Origin: Desulfovibrio desulfuricans DSM 642
GTDB lineage: Bacteria; Desulfobacterota; Desulfovibrionia; Desulfovibrionales; Desulfovibrionaceae
Length of the DNA: 64,000 nt
Assembly: GCF_000420465.1 (NCBI RefSeq)
Contig: NZ_ATUZ01000015.1
Span: forward strand, 248,001 to 312,000
Reading direction: 5' to 3'
This document shows, in pieces, positions 51,570-61,573 of this stretch. The notes under the pieces are model-generated. The model was not told the DNA's origin. It was given only the letters and a program-made list of their open reading frames with translations, and did not search any database. The translations under genes and the position numbers were made by a program. How positions within the stretch are numbered: position 1 is the stretch's first letter; each line of letters starts with the position of its first letter.

Positions 51570-53261
51570 ATGGTTTTTATTTCCCATGCGTTTGCTTTGG
51601 TCATGCTGGTTATTTTGGCGGTTGTTGGAAAAATTGACGGATTGTTGTGGCTTGCTTTGGGCGGTGCGGCTGCCTGCCTGGCGGTTGATGCAATTATGTG
51701 GCTGCGCGTCCTGGCCGAGGCAAGGCAAATGCGTGGGCAGATGGATGAAGTCGCCAGCCGCGCTGGGGAATTGGGCGGTGCCAATAATCAGGAACGCCTT
51801 GCCTATTGCCTTGGGCGGCTGCGTTCGACAGAAGATAATCTGGCTGCCGAGCGGCAACGCACAGCCGGGCTTGAGGCCAGCAATGCGGCGCTTCAGGCAA
51901 ATCTGCAAGCGGCGCAGGCCGAAAATACAGCCTTGAGTGAGAAATTTGAAAAGGGCGATGCCGTGTTGCACAAGGCGCATACTGTTTGCGCCAAACTCTC
52001 AGCCGAAGCCCAGAACCTTGCAACCCTGGTTACGGAAGTGAACCAGGGTGTTGCAGTGCAGCGCGACCGCCTGAACGAAACTGGCGGTGCCATGGACACG
52101 GTCTCTCAGGGGGCGCACGAATCATCCATGCGTGTGCGCGAGATTTCTGAAAACGCGCAAACGGCCAGTGGCAGCGCATCTGCAAGCAAGGAGCAGGTTG
52201 ACGGGGCTGTTAATTCCATTGAGCAACTCAAAGATACCATTGTGCAGCTTAAGGAAGCCATGGCGGGGCTTGGAGAAAAAGCCAGCAATATCGGCAAGGT
52301 GATGGCTGTCATCAATGAAGTTGCCGACCAGACCAACCTGCTGGCCCTCAACGCAGCCATTGAGGCCGCCCGCGCTGGCGAAGCCGGGCGCGGTTTTGCC
52401 GTTGTGGCTGACGAAGTGCGCAAACTTGCAGAAAAAACCATGGGCGCCACGCGGGAAGTTGAAGACGCCGTAAAGGCAATTCAGCATGAGGCCCACCGCA
52501 ATGCCGAAACTGTGGATGCCGCCGCATGTCTCAGCCTTGAAGGCGCCAGTTCCGCCTCTGTGGCTGGCGAGCGCATGCGCGAAATTTTGGAGACCATGTC
52601 CGGCACAGCCCATCATTTGCAGGCGGTGGCCGCCACTGCCGGAGTGCAGTCGGAAAATATTGAAGACGCCAATAAAGCCCTGGACGAAATCCGCATAGTG
52701 GCGGAGCAGACCTCTGGCAACATGAAGGTGTTCACTGCTGCGCTTCTGACATTTCAGGGCGGCATGGAAGAGCTGGATATGATTGTAAGCGCCCTGGCAA
52801 GCGGCGACTATGATCGTGCATCTTCAAGCAAGTTTGTGCAGTGGACGCGCAATATGGATCTTGGCATAAATGATATAGACAGCCAGCATCGCCTGCTTGT
52901 TGACTATATTAATGATCTGCACAGCGCCATGATCAATAACAGCAGTGCGCAAGAGATGCTCGGCATCCTTCGCAAGCTCCGCGATTACACCAGTACACAC
53001 TTCAGGGATGAAGAAAAGCACTTTGTCCACTCCGATTACCCCTCCACCAAGGAACATCTTCAGATTCACAGGGAATTTGAGGCCAAGGTCAATGAAGTGG
53101 AGCAGGGCATCAAGCAGGGAACAATAACCCTGAGCATGGATTTGCTTTCGTTCCTTAAAGACTGGCTTGTGCAGCACATCATGGGCATGGATGCGCAGTA
53201 CGCGCCCTATGTCAAAAAAGCTGGCAGATTTGGCACGGCCCGCAAGGGGCGGGTTGCCTGA
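51570..53261 (+). CDS. Methyl-accepting chemotaxis protein with C-terminal hemerythrin domain
   Basis: A 563-residue chemoreceptor. Two adjacent N-terminal membrane helices (about 3-45) have almost no periplasmic loop, so there is no external sensor domain. A coiled coil (about 50-150) leads to the signalling domain with the receptor hairpin tip ([31 protein letters not shown]...). Residues about 425-550 are a bacteriohemerythrin domain: [36 protein letters not shown] and [10 protein letters not shown] carry the di-iron ligands. That domain binds oxygen in DcrH, the known Desulfovibrio receptor of this plan. The ATG at 51570 is chosen because the longer frame adds 26 unconserved residues. Confidence 0.93.
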   Translation: MVFISHAFALVMLVILAVVGKIDGLLWLALGGAAACLAVDAIMWLRVLAEARQMRGQMDEVASRAGELGGANNQERLAYCLGRLRSTEDNLAAERQRTAGLEASNAALQANLQAAQAENTALSEKFEKGDAVLHKAHTVCAKLSAEAQNLATLVTEVNQGVAVQRDRLNETGGAMDTVSQGAHESSMRVREISENAQTASGSASASKEQVDGAVNSIEQLKDTIVQLKEAMAGLGEKASNIGKVMAVINEVADQTNLLALNAAIEAARAGEAGRGFAVVADEVRKLAEKTMGATREVEDAVKAIQHEAHRNAETVDAAACLSLEGASSASVAGERMREILETMSGTAHHLQAVAATAGVQSENIEDANKALDEIRIVAEQTSGNMKVFTAALLTFQGGMEELDMIVSALASGDYDRASSSKFVQWTRNMDLGINDIDSQHRLLVDYINDLHSAMINNSSAQEMLGILRKLRDYTSTHFRDEEKHFVHSDYPSTKEHLQIHREFEAKVNEVEQGIKQGTITLSMDLLSFLKDWLVQHIMGMDAQYAPYVKKAGRFGTARKGRVA

Positions 53262-53288
53262 TTCCACTGTTTCGGCAGTTTGTTAACG

Positions 53289-53348
53289 GCCCGTTCCGGT
53301 TCAGGAAAGCGCACTAGCCTGCGGCTTCCTGAACCGGAACGGGCTTTT
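53289..53348 (+). terminator. Terminator after the chemoreceptor gene
   Basis: A perfect 19-bp stem (53289-53307 with 53326-53344) is followed by TTTTATTAT, 27 bases after the stop. The 244 bases from there to the next gene hold no recognised feature. Confidence 0.9.
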
Positions 53349-53592
53349 ATTATGCGATAGACGCAGGCTCTCTCCGCTCATGCCTGTGACGTTCGGATTT
53401 TGGAGAATAGCGTGGATCCTTCTTCCACCATTGCAGGACTGACAAAAATCATTCATATGCAGATGGTGGAATGATTGTTTTGCCGTGACGGACCGGCCGT
53501 ACGTCCTGCTTTGATTCGCACGTTTTTATGGCTGTGCATGCAAGCAACCTTGCCCTTGCACAAAGCGACAATAGTCAAGTCTGGGGGAATGG

Positions 53593-55035
53593 ATGCCCAT
53601 CCAACGCGCTGCTGCAACAAACCGCGCCATCAAGGCATTGTGCAGTGGGCTTGTCTGGCTTTTTTTGCAGGCCTTGCCCGGCATGGCCTGCGCTTTTGAT
53701 ACAGCTGTAGCGCATATTGGTGATGTGGCCCTCACACCCACCGAGATGGCCTACCTGCGTGAGCATAAAAAAGTTACCATGTGCGTTGACCCTGATTGGG
53801 TTCCTTATGAGCAGATAGACGCATCGGGCAAACACGTGGGCATTGCAGCCGATCTTCTGGCGCTGGTCGCGGACAGAACCGGCCTTGAGTTTGAGCTGGT
53901 ACGCACCGCCGACTGGAATGAAAGCCTGGCTTTTTCCAAAAGCGGGCAGTGCAAGGTGCTGAGTTTTCTCAACCAGACCACTGAGCGCAGTGAATGGCTT
54001 ATCTTTACCTCGCCCCTGTTCAGTGACCCCAACGTTTTCATAACACGCGAAGAACATCATTATATTTCTGACCCGGCAGCGCTTGAGCACGAATCCATCG
54101 TCTTTCCCGAAGGCACGGCAATGGAAGGTTTGATCAGGGAGCGGTATCCCAATCTTGAGATCAAGCTTGTGCGGTCAGAGGATGAAGCCATGAAAATGGT
54201 TTCAAGCCGCCGCAGTTCCATGACTATGCGTTCCCTGATGGTGGCCGCCTACACCATACGCAAAAACGGGCTGTTCAATCTGAAAATTGCCGGGCAATTG
54301 CCCATGTACATGAATCATCTGCGCATTGGCGTAAACAAGAGTGATGTCACCCTGCGCAATATTCTGGACAAGGGCGTGATGTCCATAACACCGCAGGAAC
54401 GGGGAAGGGTTGTCAATCAGCACATTTCCATCAATGTGCAGTCAGCCATCAACCCCATGTGGTTTCTTTTTGGCGGCGGGATTGGAGCTGTCATTGCCTT
54501 GCTCTGGGGCTACTGGACGTACCGGCTGCGTCGGCTTAATGCTGAGCTGCTGCATATTTCCAATACCGACAAGCTCACAGGCCTTGCCAACCGGCAAAAA
54601 CTTTCTGGTGATATGGCCGAGGCCATGCTGCGTTCGCACCAGCGGGAACTTCCTCTTTCCGTGCTGTTGCTGGATGTGGACAACTTCAAAAATGTCAACG
54701 ATACCTTCGGGCATCTTGCTGGTGACGGCGTGTTGCAGGCCCTGAGCGCCCTGGCTGTAGATGTGCTGCGTCAGCAGGATATTGCCGGACGTTGGGGTGG
54801 GGAGGAGTTTCTTGTGCTTTTGCCTGAAACCGATGCCGATAAAGCCGGGGAAATTGCAGAAAAGCTCCGCCGACGGATTGAAGGGCTCAGCTTTGCGGAC
54901 GGGCTGCGCTGCACCGTGAGCATCGGCCTTGCAGAGATGCGCCCTCATGATACTCAGGACAGCCTGATCCACAGGGCGGATACGGCGCTTTACCATGCAA
55001 AAAGAATGGGGAAAAACAGCGTCTCTGTGGGCTGA
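53593..55035 (+). CDS. Diguanylate cyclase with periplasmic solute-binding sensor domain
   Basis: A 480-residue membrane sensor. The signal region (about 15-35) precedes a type-3 solute-binding domain (about 55-280; VTMCVDPDWVPYEQIDASGKHVGIAADLLALVADRTG), then one membrane helix (about 292-315) and a GGDEF domain (about 325-480). The active loop is GRWGGEEFLVLLPETDADKAGEI, a functional GGEEF variant, with DNFKNVNDTFGH upstream. It should make c-di-GMP in response to a small periplasmic ligand, possibly an amino acid. No RxxD inhibitory site is obvious just before GGEEF. Confidence 0.92.
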   Translation: MPIQRAAATNRAIKALCSGLVWLFLQALPGMACAFDTAVAHIGDVALTPTEMAYLREHKKVTMCVDPDWVPYEQIDASGKHVGIAADLLALVADRTGLEFELVRTADWNESLAFSKSGQCKVLSFLNQTTERSEWLIFTSPLFSDPNVFITREEHHYISDPAALEHESIVFPEGTAMEGLIRERYPNLEIKLVRSEDEAMKMVSSRRSSMTMRSLMVAAYTIRKNGLFNLKIAGQLPMYMNHLRIGVNKSDVTLRNILDKGVMSITPQERGRVVNQHISINVQSAINPMWFLFGGGIGAVIALLWGYWTYRLRRLNAELLHISNTDKLTGLANRQKLSGDMAEAMLRSHQRELPLSVLLLDVDNFKNVNDTFGHLAGDGVLQALSALAVDVLRQQDIAGRWGGEEFLVLLPETDADKAGEIAEKLRRRIEGLSFADGLRCTVSIGLAEMRPHDTQDSLIHRADTALYHAKRMGKNSVSVG

Positions 55036-55284
55036 TTTTTTGTGCGCTTGAGGTTTTAAAATGCGTAATTATGTGATATCAGTTTATAATATCGGGTCAT
55101 GAACTTGCTTGGAACAAAGATTTGGAGTAGGTTTATTGCTATAGGTTTTTAATTTCCATATTGCCGTAACAGCCTTTTGCAGTTCACTTTTTGTTTGAAT
55201 GCTGCATGGCCTCCTTTGCCTCCACTGGCTTTCAGCTGTTCTGTTTTTTGGGGAGTTGACGCATTCTGCCGCTGTGGGGTTCAT

Positions 55285-58200
55285 ATGACTGATTCCCAGC
55301 CAAGCCTTCGTTCAGAATCTGAACGAAGCAAATCATCCCGGCTGTATTCCCACAAGCAGTTATGGGTCATTGCCGCAATCAACTTGCTTGTTCTGGGCAT
55401 TATTATTTTTGCCCTTGTAGGCAGCAGGCAGCAGGAACTCGACAAGGCTGCCAACACGCTTGAAAGCGTTTCCCGATCCATTGACGATGTTCTTTCCTGG
55501 CGTTTTGAGAAAATCAATCTTGCCCTGCAGGGCGCGGTTGATGAAGCACAACAGCAGGCACTGCGCGGCGATGTTTCATGGGAACGCTTTGAAGAATACG
55601 GCAAAAATCTTGATGATCGCCTGCCGGACACTCTGGGCTTTTTGCTGACAAATACACAGGGGCGGGTAGTGTATGCTTCTCCCCGCGCGCTTTCTGGCGA
55701 GATGTCCATTACCAACACCGACCACTTTGTTCAGCTGCGCAATAATCCCTCCTCCGGGCTTGTTATTTCCCACCCATTTTACAGCCAGTTGTGGACACGC
55801 CCCCTCATCGTGCTTTCCATGCGCTATTTGTTGCCCGATGGTTCGTTTGGCGGCGTTGTGGCCTGCGCGGTCTCTATAGATATGTTTTCGGACATCATGG
55901 CTTCAGCCGTCATTGTGGGGCCAAGCGCCGTGGCCGCCCTGTGGGACAAAAAACTCGGCCTTGTCACGCAGTACCCGCGCGGGCGTTTCTGGCTTGACGC
56001 AAAGCCATCGCCCCCGTTGCGAAAACTCATTGAACACGATGCCGCCCCAAGCATCTACCAGCACAAGCGTGCAGATTTTGGCGATAAAAAAAGGATCGCG
56101 TTTTATCGCAAGCTTCGCCAATGGCCTCTGTATCTTTCTATTGGCCTGTATGAGCACGCCGTACTCGCCAAATGGCGACAGGACATTTTTTCACTGGGCT
56201 TTTTATGGATAGTCTGCGTGTTTATCTCATTCTGGAGCGGCATTAGCTACACCCGGCAGCTCAAGGCACTTGAATTGGGCGAAAAGCGCTACAAAGGCCT
56301 TTTTGACAATATGCAGGCAGGCATGGCCCTGTGCGAGCCGGTCTTTGCGCCAGACGGGAAAATTTGCGATTTCCGGCTGGTTGAGATCAACCAGGCCTAC
56401 TGCGATGTATTCAAGGCGGAGCGGGAAGACGTTATCGGCAAAACACTGCTGGAAAGAATCAGCCCCAAAACCAGCGAAACAGCCCGCTGGGTAAATCCGC
56501 TCATAGTGACTGCGGAAACCGGCGAGCCGTCTCATTTTGAATTTTACCTTGCTGGCAACAACCTGTGGGCAGATATTGTTGCCTACCGCTCAGAAGCTGG
56601 AATCATAGCATTTTTGTGTACTGACATAAGTGAAAGAAAATTTGCTCAGGCGCGGGCAAACCGTATTTCACAAATGTACGCGGCGCTCAGCAGATGCAAT
56701 CAGGCCATTGTGCGCTGTTCTGGCAGAAACGATCTTTTTGCCGAGGTTTGCCGGGCTGCTGTTGAAGCTGGCGGCATGAAGGGAGCCTGGATCGGCCTTG
56801 TTGAAAAGCAGACAGGCAACGTGCAGCCCGTTGCGTCCTTTGGCCTGAGCAATGGCGATCTGCAAAAGCTCGACATATCTGTTTGGGCGTCTGACCCCAA
56901 AGGGTCTGGCCCAACTGGCTGTGCAATCCGAAACAACGAATCTGTCTGGTCAGACGACACCACAACTGACCCCAGGCTTGCGCCCTGGTGGCAGCTTGTG
57001 CGCAAAACTGGTTTTCTTTCTGTTGGAGCGCTCCCCTTGCGCCAACGGGGAGAAGTTGTTGGAAATTTGACGCTCTACGCCGATGATGCCGGAACCTTTG
57101 ATGAAGAGGTGCGCGAGCTCCTGGGGGAAATGGCCCTGAACGTCAGTTTTGCGCTGGATAATTTTACCTGGGAAGAAGAGCGCCGCCGCAACGAAGCCCG
57201 CATCAATGAGTTGGCCTACTATGATCAACTGACCGGTCTTGCCAACCGCCCCCTGCTTACTGACCGCATCCGGCAGGCAGTTGCGGTAGGCATGCGCACG
57301 GACAAGTTCAGCGCGCTGCTGTTTATTGACCTCGACCGGTTCAAGACGATCAACGACACGCTTGGTCACGCGCACGGCGACAATCTGCTCAAGCAGGTTG
57401 GGCAGCGCCTGCTTGCCATTGTTCCGGCAGATGACACGGTGGCGCGCTTTGGCGGCGACGAATTTGTTTTGTTATTGCACGGTCTGTCGAGCAACAGCGA
57501 GGAGGCTGCGGAGGCCGTGGCGCTTATCTGCCGCAAGATTCTCAATGCCGTACGCGAGCCAATTCTTGTGGAGGGCATTACCTGCAACTGCACAGCCAGC
57601 ATTGGCGTTGCCCTGTTCGGCAAGCAGAGCATCACTCCCGATGAACTGCTCAAGCAGGCGGACCTTGCCATGTATCAGGCTAAAGACGCCGGAAGAAATA
57701 CCGTGCGGTTTTTTGATCCGGCCATGCAGCAAACTGTCATGGAGCGCATAGAGCTTGAGCGGGATCTTGAGGAAGCCATTCGCCTTGAGCAGTTTGTGCT
57801 GTATTATCAGCCGCTGATTGACCTGGATGACAACGTGCTTGGCGCTGAAGCCCTGATTCGCTGGCAACACCCCAGGCGCGGTATTGTGCCGCCTGCCGCC
57901 TTTATTCCTCTTGCAGAAGAAAACGGCATGATTGCCCGCATCGGTGCATGGGTGGTGCGGCAGGCGTGCCGTCAGCTCGGACGCTGGGCTGAGATGCCCG
58001 AGTTTTCAAATCTGACAATCGCCATCAACGTAAGCGCACGCCAGTTCCGCGAAAGTGATTTTGTACGGGATGTTACGGCAGCGGTGCGGCAAACGGGCAT
58101 TGACCCAGGCCTGCTGAAGCTGGAGCTGACCGAAAGCCAGCTGGCTGTGAACATGCAGGAAATCATATCGTCCATGGTCGAACTGAGCAACCTGGGCATC

Positions 58201-58620
58201 CGGTTTTCGCTGGATGACTTTGGCACCGGCTATTCGTCCATGGCGTATCTCAAGCTGCTCCCGCTGGATCAGCTCAAGATTGACCGTTCGTTCATTCGCG
58301 ACCTGCTCACTGACCCCAATGATGCCGCCATCGCCAGCATCATCATCGCGCTCTCGCAAAGCCTTGGTTTAACCACCGTGGCAGAGGGCGTGGAAACCCG
58401 CGAGCAGAAAAGGGCCCTGCTGAACATGGGCTGCACGTTGTTTCAGGGGTACCTGTTCAGCGTACCTCTGGCGGTGAAGGACTTTGAGCGGTTTTTGGCG
58501 CGCAGAAATGCAGCGGCAGCCGCAGAAGGGCAGGGTAATCGGGCCGAGCTGCCAGAGAGCGCTGAAAAGACCAAAAGCACCGAACAGGCAGCGGTGGGCG
58601 AGAGCAGCGGAGCCGCCTGA
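55285..58620 (+). CDS. Membrane sensor with PAS, GAF, GGDEF and EAL domains
   Basis: A 1111-residue c-di-GMP enzyme. Two membrane helices (about 25-45 and 290-312) bracket a periplasmic Cache-like domain (TNTQGRVVYASPRALSGEM, DHFVQLRNNPSSGLVISHP). A PAS domain (about 330-450), a GAF domain (about 465-630) and a GGDEF domain (about 645-810, active loop RFGGDEFVLLLHG) follow. The EAL domain (about 825-1075) has all expected residues: GAEALIRWQHP, INVSARQF, ELTESQLA, DDFGTGYSSM, KIDRSFI and EGVETREQ. Both halves could be active. Start is the ATG at 55285, before the first helix. The C-terminal tail is Ala/Glu-rich. Confidence 0.92.
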   Translation: MTDSQPSLRSESERSKSSRLYSHKQLWVIAAINLLVLGIIIFALVGSRQQELDKAANTLESVSRSIDDVLSWRFEKINLALQGAVDEAQQQALRGDVSWERFEEYGKNLDDRLPDTLGFLLTNTQGRVVYASPRALSGEMSITNTDHFVQLRNNPSSGLVISHPFYSQLWTRPLIVLSMRYLLPDGSFGGVVACAVSIDMFSDIMASAVIVGPSAVAALWDKKLGLVTQYPRGRFWLDAKPSPPLRKLIEHDAAPSIYQHKRADFGDKKRIAFYRKLRQWPLYLSIGLYEHAVLAKWRQDIFSLGFLWIVCVFISFWSGISYTRQLKALELGEKRYKGLFDNMQAGMALCEPVFAPDGKICDFRLVEINQAYCDVFKAEREDVIGKTLLERISPKTSETARWVNPLIVTAETGEPSHFEFYLAGNNLWADIVAYRSEAGIIAFLCTDISERKFAQARANRISQMYAALSRCNQAIVRCSGRNDLFAEVCRAAVEAGGMKGAWIGLVEKQTGNVQPVASFGLSNGDLQKLDISVWASDPKGSGPTGCAIRNNESVWSDDTTTDPRLAPWWQLVRKTGFLSVGALPLRQRGEVVGNLTLYADDAGTFDEEVRELLGEMALNVSFALDNFTWEEERRRNEARINELAYYDQLTGLANRPLLTDRIRQAVAVGMRTDKFSALLFIDLDRFKTINDTLGHAHGDNLLKQVGQRLLAIVPADDTVARFGGDEFVLLLHGLSSNSEEAAEAVALICRKILNAVREPILVEGITCNCTASIGVALFGKQSITPDELLKQADLAMYQAKDAGRNTVRFFDPAMQQTVMERIELERDLEEAIRLEQFVLYYQPLIDLDDNVLGAEALIRWQHPRRGIVPPAAFIPLAEENGMIARIGAWVVRQACRQLGRWAEMPEFSNLTIAINVSARQFRESDFVRDVTAAVRQTGIDPGLLKLELTESQLAVNMQEIISSMVELSNLGIRFSLDDFGTGYSSMAYLKLLPLDQLKIDRSFIRDLLTDPNDAAIASIIIALSQSLGLTTVAEGVETREQKRALLNMGCTLFQGYLFSVPLAVKDFERFLARRNAAAAAEGQGNRAELPESAEKTKSTEQAAVGESSGAA

Positions 58621-58707
58621 GCAGGGTGAAAACTTTGGGTAGGGCAAAATTCAGGCCTGTTGCACACATTGTCATGCCTGAAAAGAACTTTGTGCTTCAA
58701 GAATAAC

Positions 58708-58732
58708 AAGGGTGGGGTAATCCCCGCCCTTG
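58708..58732. terminator. Hairpin between convergent EAL and PlsC genes
   Basis: CAAGGGTGGGG pairs with CCCCGCCCTTG through one wobble pair on the plus strand, with a short TAAT-type loop. No T-run follows, so termination is uncertain. Confidence 0.45.
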
Positions 58733-58767
58733 AACGTCATATCCGAAAAATATCCACAAAAATTCAG

Positions 58768-59592
58768 TTACTCGTTGATGCCGTCCAGTTGCTGCCATTT
58801 GCCGAGGTGGCTTTCAATATGCTGGCAGATTGCCGCCTGTTCCTCCTTGCCTTGCCCGGCAATGGTGAGGGGGCTTGCAAAGTTGTAGTGTATGGTCAGG
58901 CCGGGGTTGACCGGACCAAGTTCCTTGATTTTTTTGCCCTGTCCCCAGGCGTCGGTCTTGAGCGCCAGCGGCACAATGGGCACTCCGGCCTTTCTGGCCA
59001 GCTTGACGCCGATGGAATTGAACTGCTGCGGATTAAACTCGCGCGAGCGGGTGTGCTGCGGAAACACAATGATGGAAATGCCCCTTTTCAGGCGCTCCAG
59101 TCCGCCGTTCAGCACGGCAGTGAGGTCTTCACGTGGATTGGTGCGTCCAACCACGATGGGGTCGCGTGAGCACATCACCGGGCCAAAAAACGGCATGGTA
59201 GTGAGGCTTTTTTTGACCACAAAGGTCACCTGGCGGCGGGGCCGGATCATGGCCGGAAGCATGAATGTTTCCAGCGTGCTCATGTGGTTGGCCACAAACA
59301 GGCAGGGGCCGTCCACGGCTTCAATGGCGTCCATGCCTTCAATCTCTATGGGGCAGCCTATGCGTTCCATAAGGTCTGCCACCCAAGCGCTGGCATATAC
59401 CCAGGCGGCATCGTCGCACTGCCCCTTGGACGCTCTGGAGCACAGCCAGCGCACCGGGCCGAGAAACAGGCGGCTGTAAAAGCTGAGCGAGGGCATCATA
59501 CGGCTGAAAAAGCCCGCACTGGCAGGCTGACTGCTGTATGTGTCACCCGTAAGAAACTTGGCTTCAAATGCGCCGTCAACAAAGGGGTTCAT
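58768..59592 (-). CDS. PlsC-type 1-acyl-glycerol-3-phosphate acyltransferase
   Basis: A 274-residue membrane-associated acyltransferase of phospholipid synthesis. Block I reads VANHMSTLETF: the histidine is present, but the acidic residue of the HX4D motif is glutamate. Block III is seen as IIVFPQHTRSRE rather than the usual FPEGTRS, with Gln-His replacing Glu-Gly. Block IV-like GVPIVPLAL follows. The two substitutions suggest altered chemistry or specificity. The gene starts 2 bases beyond the rarA stop and ends the operon. Confidence 0.8.
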   Translation of the reverse strand: MNPFVDGAFEAKFLTGDTYSSQPASAGFFSRMMPSLSFYSRLFLGPVRWLCSRASKGQCDDAAWVYASAWVADLMERIGCPIEIEGMDAIEAVDGPCLFVANHMSTLETFMLPAMIRPRRQVTFVVKKSLTTMPFFGPVMCSRDPIVVGRTNPREDLTAVLNGGLERLKRGISIIVFPQHTRSREFNPQQFNSIGVKLARKAGVPIVPLALKTDAWGQGKKIKELGPVNPGLTIHYNFASPLTIAGQGKEEQAAICQHIESHLGKWQQLDGINE

Positions 59593-59594
59593 GC

Positions 59595-60818
59595 CTATTC
59601 GTCCGTTTTTTTGATTTTATGCAGTTTGCGCCACCACTGGCTGAGGCGTGGTTCTTCACCGTTGTCGCGCGGCTGGTAGAACCTGCGGCCTTCCAGTTCA
59701 GTCGGCAGGTATGACTGCTCGATCCACGATTCCGGGTAGTTGTGGGGGTACTTGTATTCTTTGCCGTAGCCCCATTCCTTGTGCAACTGGGTGGAAGGAT
59801 TGCGCAGATGCAGCGGCACCGGGCGCGTTCCGTTGAGTTTGACCTCGCGGGCGGCGTTGAGATAGGCCGCATAGGATGTGTTGCTCTTTTTGGCAAGGGC
59901 CAGATAGGTGACGGTTTCCGCCAGCGGAATAAAGCCTTCCGGCATGCCCACAAATTCCACGGCCTGCTGGCAGGCCACGGCAAGCCCCAGCGCGTCCGGG
60001 TCGGCCAGCCCCACATCCTCGGAGGCGGAGAGTATCAGGCGGCGGCATACAAAGCGCGGGTCTTCGCCGCCTTCGAGCAGACAGGCCAGATAGTACAGGG
60101 CCGCATCCACATCGCTGCCGCGAATGGATTTGATGAGCGCCGAGGCCAGTTCATAGTGGTTGTCGCCATCCTTGTCGTGCCGGATGAGCACCTCGGGCAG
60201 CGCCGCCTTGATATGCTCCAGATCGCGCCGGTCTTCCGGCAGGGCGCCCACGTATTCCACAAGATTCAGCAGGGTGCGGGCATCGCCGTGCGAAACCCCG
60301 GCCAGCAGGTCGGCCACATCATCGGTCATTTCAAGCTGCATGTCTTTTGCGCCGCGCCGGGCCAGCTCCATAAGCTCTGGGCGGCCCAGGGGCCGCAGCC
60401 GCAGCACGTGCAGGCGCGAAAGCAACTGCCGCGTAACGCTGAACGAGGGGTTTTCCGTGGTTGTGGCCAGCAGGGTCAGGTCGCCCGATTCCACCAGCGG
60501 CAAAAAGAAGTCCTGCTGCGCCTTGGAAAACCGGTGCAGTTCGTCCAGCACAAGAATTTCCACGCCCGTCAGCGAGCGCCGCAAATGCTGCAATCCGGCC
60601 TCGGGCGCGCTCAAGCGCAAATAGGGCTTGCCGGATGATTTGGCCAGCAGCAGGGCGAGTGTTGATTTGCCGCAGCCGGGCGGGCCGAAAAACAGCAGAC
60701 TGGGCAAACGCCCGGACTTCATAAGTGAGCGCAGGCGGTCGCCAAGATGGGTCTGACCAAGAAAAAGCGCCAGATCATCGGGCCGCATGCGCTCCGGCAG
60801 CGGCTTGCTTACGGTCAC
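59595..60818 (-). CDS. rarA: Replication-associated recombination protein RarA (MgsA)
   Basis: A 407-residue AAA+ ATPase related to clamp loaders, acting at stalled replication forks. The Walker A loop is FFGPPGCGKSTLAL, Walker B is EILVLDELHRFSKAQQD, and sensor 1 is LLATTTENPSF. The C-terminal part carries the RarA/WHIP segments (SDVDAALYYLACLLEGGEDPRFVCRRLI, SASEDVGLADP, YKYPHNYPESW). The start is ATGA-coupled to the rsmE stop. Confidence 0.95.
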   Translation of the reverse strand: MTVSKPLPERMRPDDLALFLGQTHLGDRLRSLMKSGRLPSLLFFGPPGCGKSTLALLLAKSSGKPYLRLSAPEAGLQHLRRSLTGVEILVLDELHRFSKAQQDFFLPLVESGDLTLLATTTENPSFSVTRQLLSRLHVLRLRPLGRPELMELARRGAKDMQLEMTDDVADLLAGVSHGDARTLLNLVEYVGALPEDRRDLEHIKAALPEVLIRHDKDGDNHYELASALIKSIRGSDVDAALYYLACLLEGGEDPRFVCRRLILSASEDVGLADPDALGLAVACQQAVEFVGMPEGFIPLAETVTYLALAKKSNTSYAAYLNAAREVKLNGTRPVPLHLRNPSTQLHKEWGYGKEYKYPHNYPESWIEQSYLPTELEGRRFYQPRDNGEEPRLSQWWRKLHKIKKTDE

Positions 60819-61573
60819 TTTCCGCTCCCTTGAGTGGCATCGGCCTTGCCGCTAAGCTGCGACCCCCACCAGTGCAGGCCAAGGCAGAGCGTTGCGGCTG
60901 TTTCACAGCGCAATACGCGCGCACCAAGGCTCACGGCGGCAAAGTGGGCGGTTTTCAGGGCTGCCAGTTCACGTTGCGAAAAGCCGCCTTCCGGGCCGAT
61001 AACATAGACGGTCAGGCCGGGTTGCCCCGCCATTTCCGGGGTGAGCATGTGCACACCGTCCTGAAGTTCCCAGGGCAGAATGCGGTGGTCGGCAGTGTGC
61101 GAAAGATGAATGAGCTGATCCACGCCGCCCGAGAGGGCGCGTACTTCGGGCAGCCAGGGGTTGCCGCTCTGCTTTGCTCCGGCAATCATCTGCCCCAGGC
61201 AGGCTTCTTCTGCGGCGGCAGAAAGTTTTCCCTGGCTATGGTCGCCCTGCCACAGCCATACGCCGTGCGCGCCAAGCTCCACGGCCTTTTCCATAAAAAA
61301 GCCGCGCCGCACGGCCTTGCTGTAGGCCAGCGCCACAATGGCCCGCGAATGTGGAGCAGGGGCGACAGTTTCAGAAACGCGCTGGAGCTGCACGTTCTTT
61401 TTGCCCACCTTGCACACCACAAATATGCCCGAGCGGCCCCGGCCATCCAGAAGGCCCACTTCTGTGCCGGGTTCCGCGCGCAGAACCTGCCCCAGATGCC
61501 GGGCTTCCTGCCCTTCAAGAAGAGGTGTATCGCCCCAGTGTTCAGGGGCCAGATAAAAAAACGGTACGCTCAT
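60815..61573 (-). CDS. rsmE: 16S rRNA m3U1498 methyltransferase RsmE
   Basis: A 252-residue SPOUT-family methyltransferase acting on 16S rRNA in the small subunit. An N-terminal PUA-like part (EARHLGQVLRAEPGTEVGLLDGRG) precedes the knotted SAM site with YVIGPEGGFSQRELAAL and SLGARVLRCETAATLCL. The stop overlaps rarA by 4 bases and its start overlaps the upstream unknown gene by 4 bases. Confidence 0.95.
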   Translation of the reverse strand: MSVPFFYLAPEHWGDTPLLEGQEARHLGQVLRAEPGTEVGLLDGRGRSGIFVVCKVGKKNVQLQRVSETVAPAPHSRAIVALAYSKAVRRGFFMEKAVELGAHGVWLWQGDHSQGKLSAAAEEACLGQMIAGAKQSGNPWLPEVRALSGGVDQLIHLSHTADHRILPWELQDGVHMLTPEMAGQPGLTVYVIGPEGGFSQRELAALKTAHFAAVSLGARVLRCETAATLCLGLHWWGSQLSGKADATQGSGK

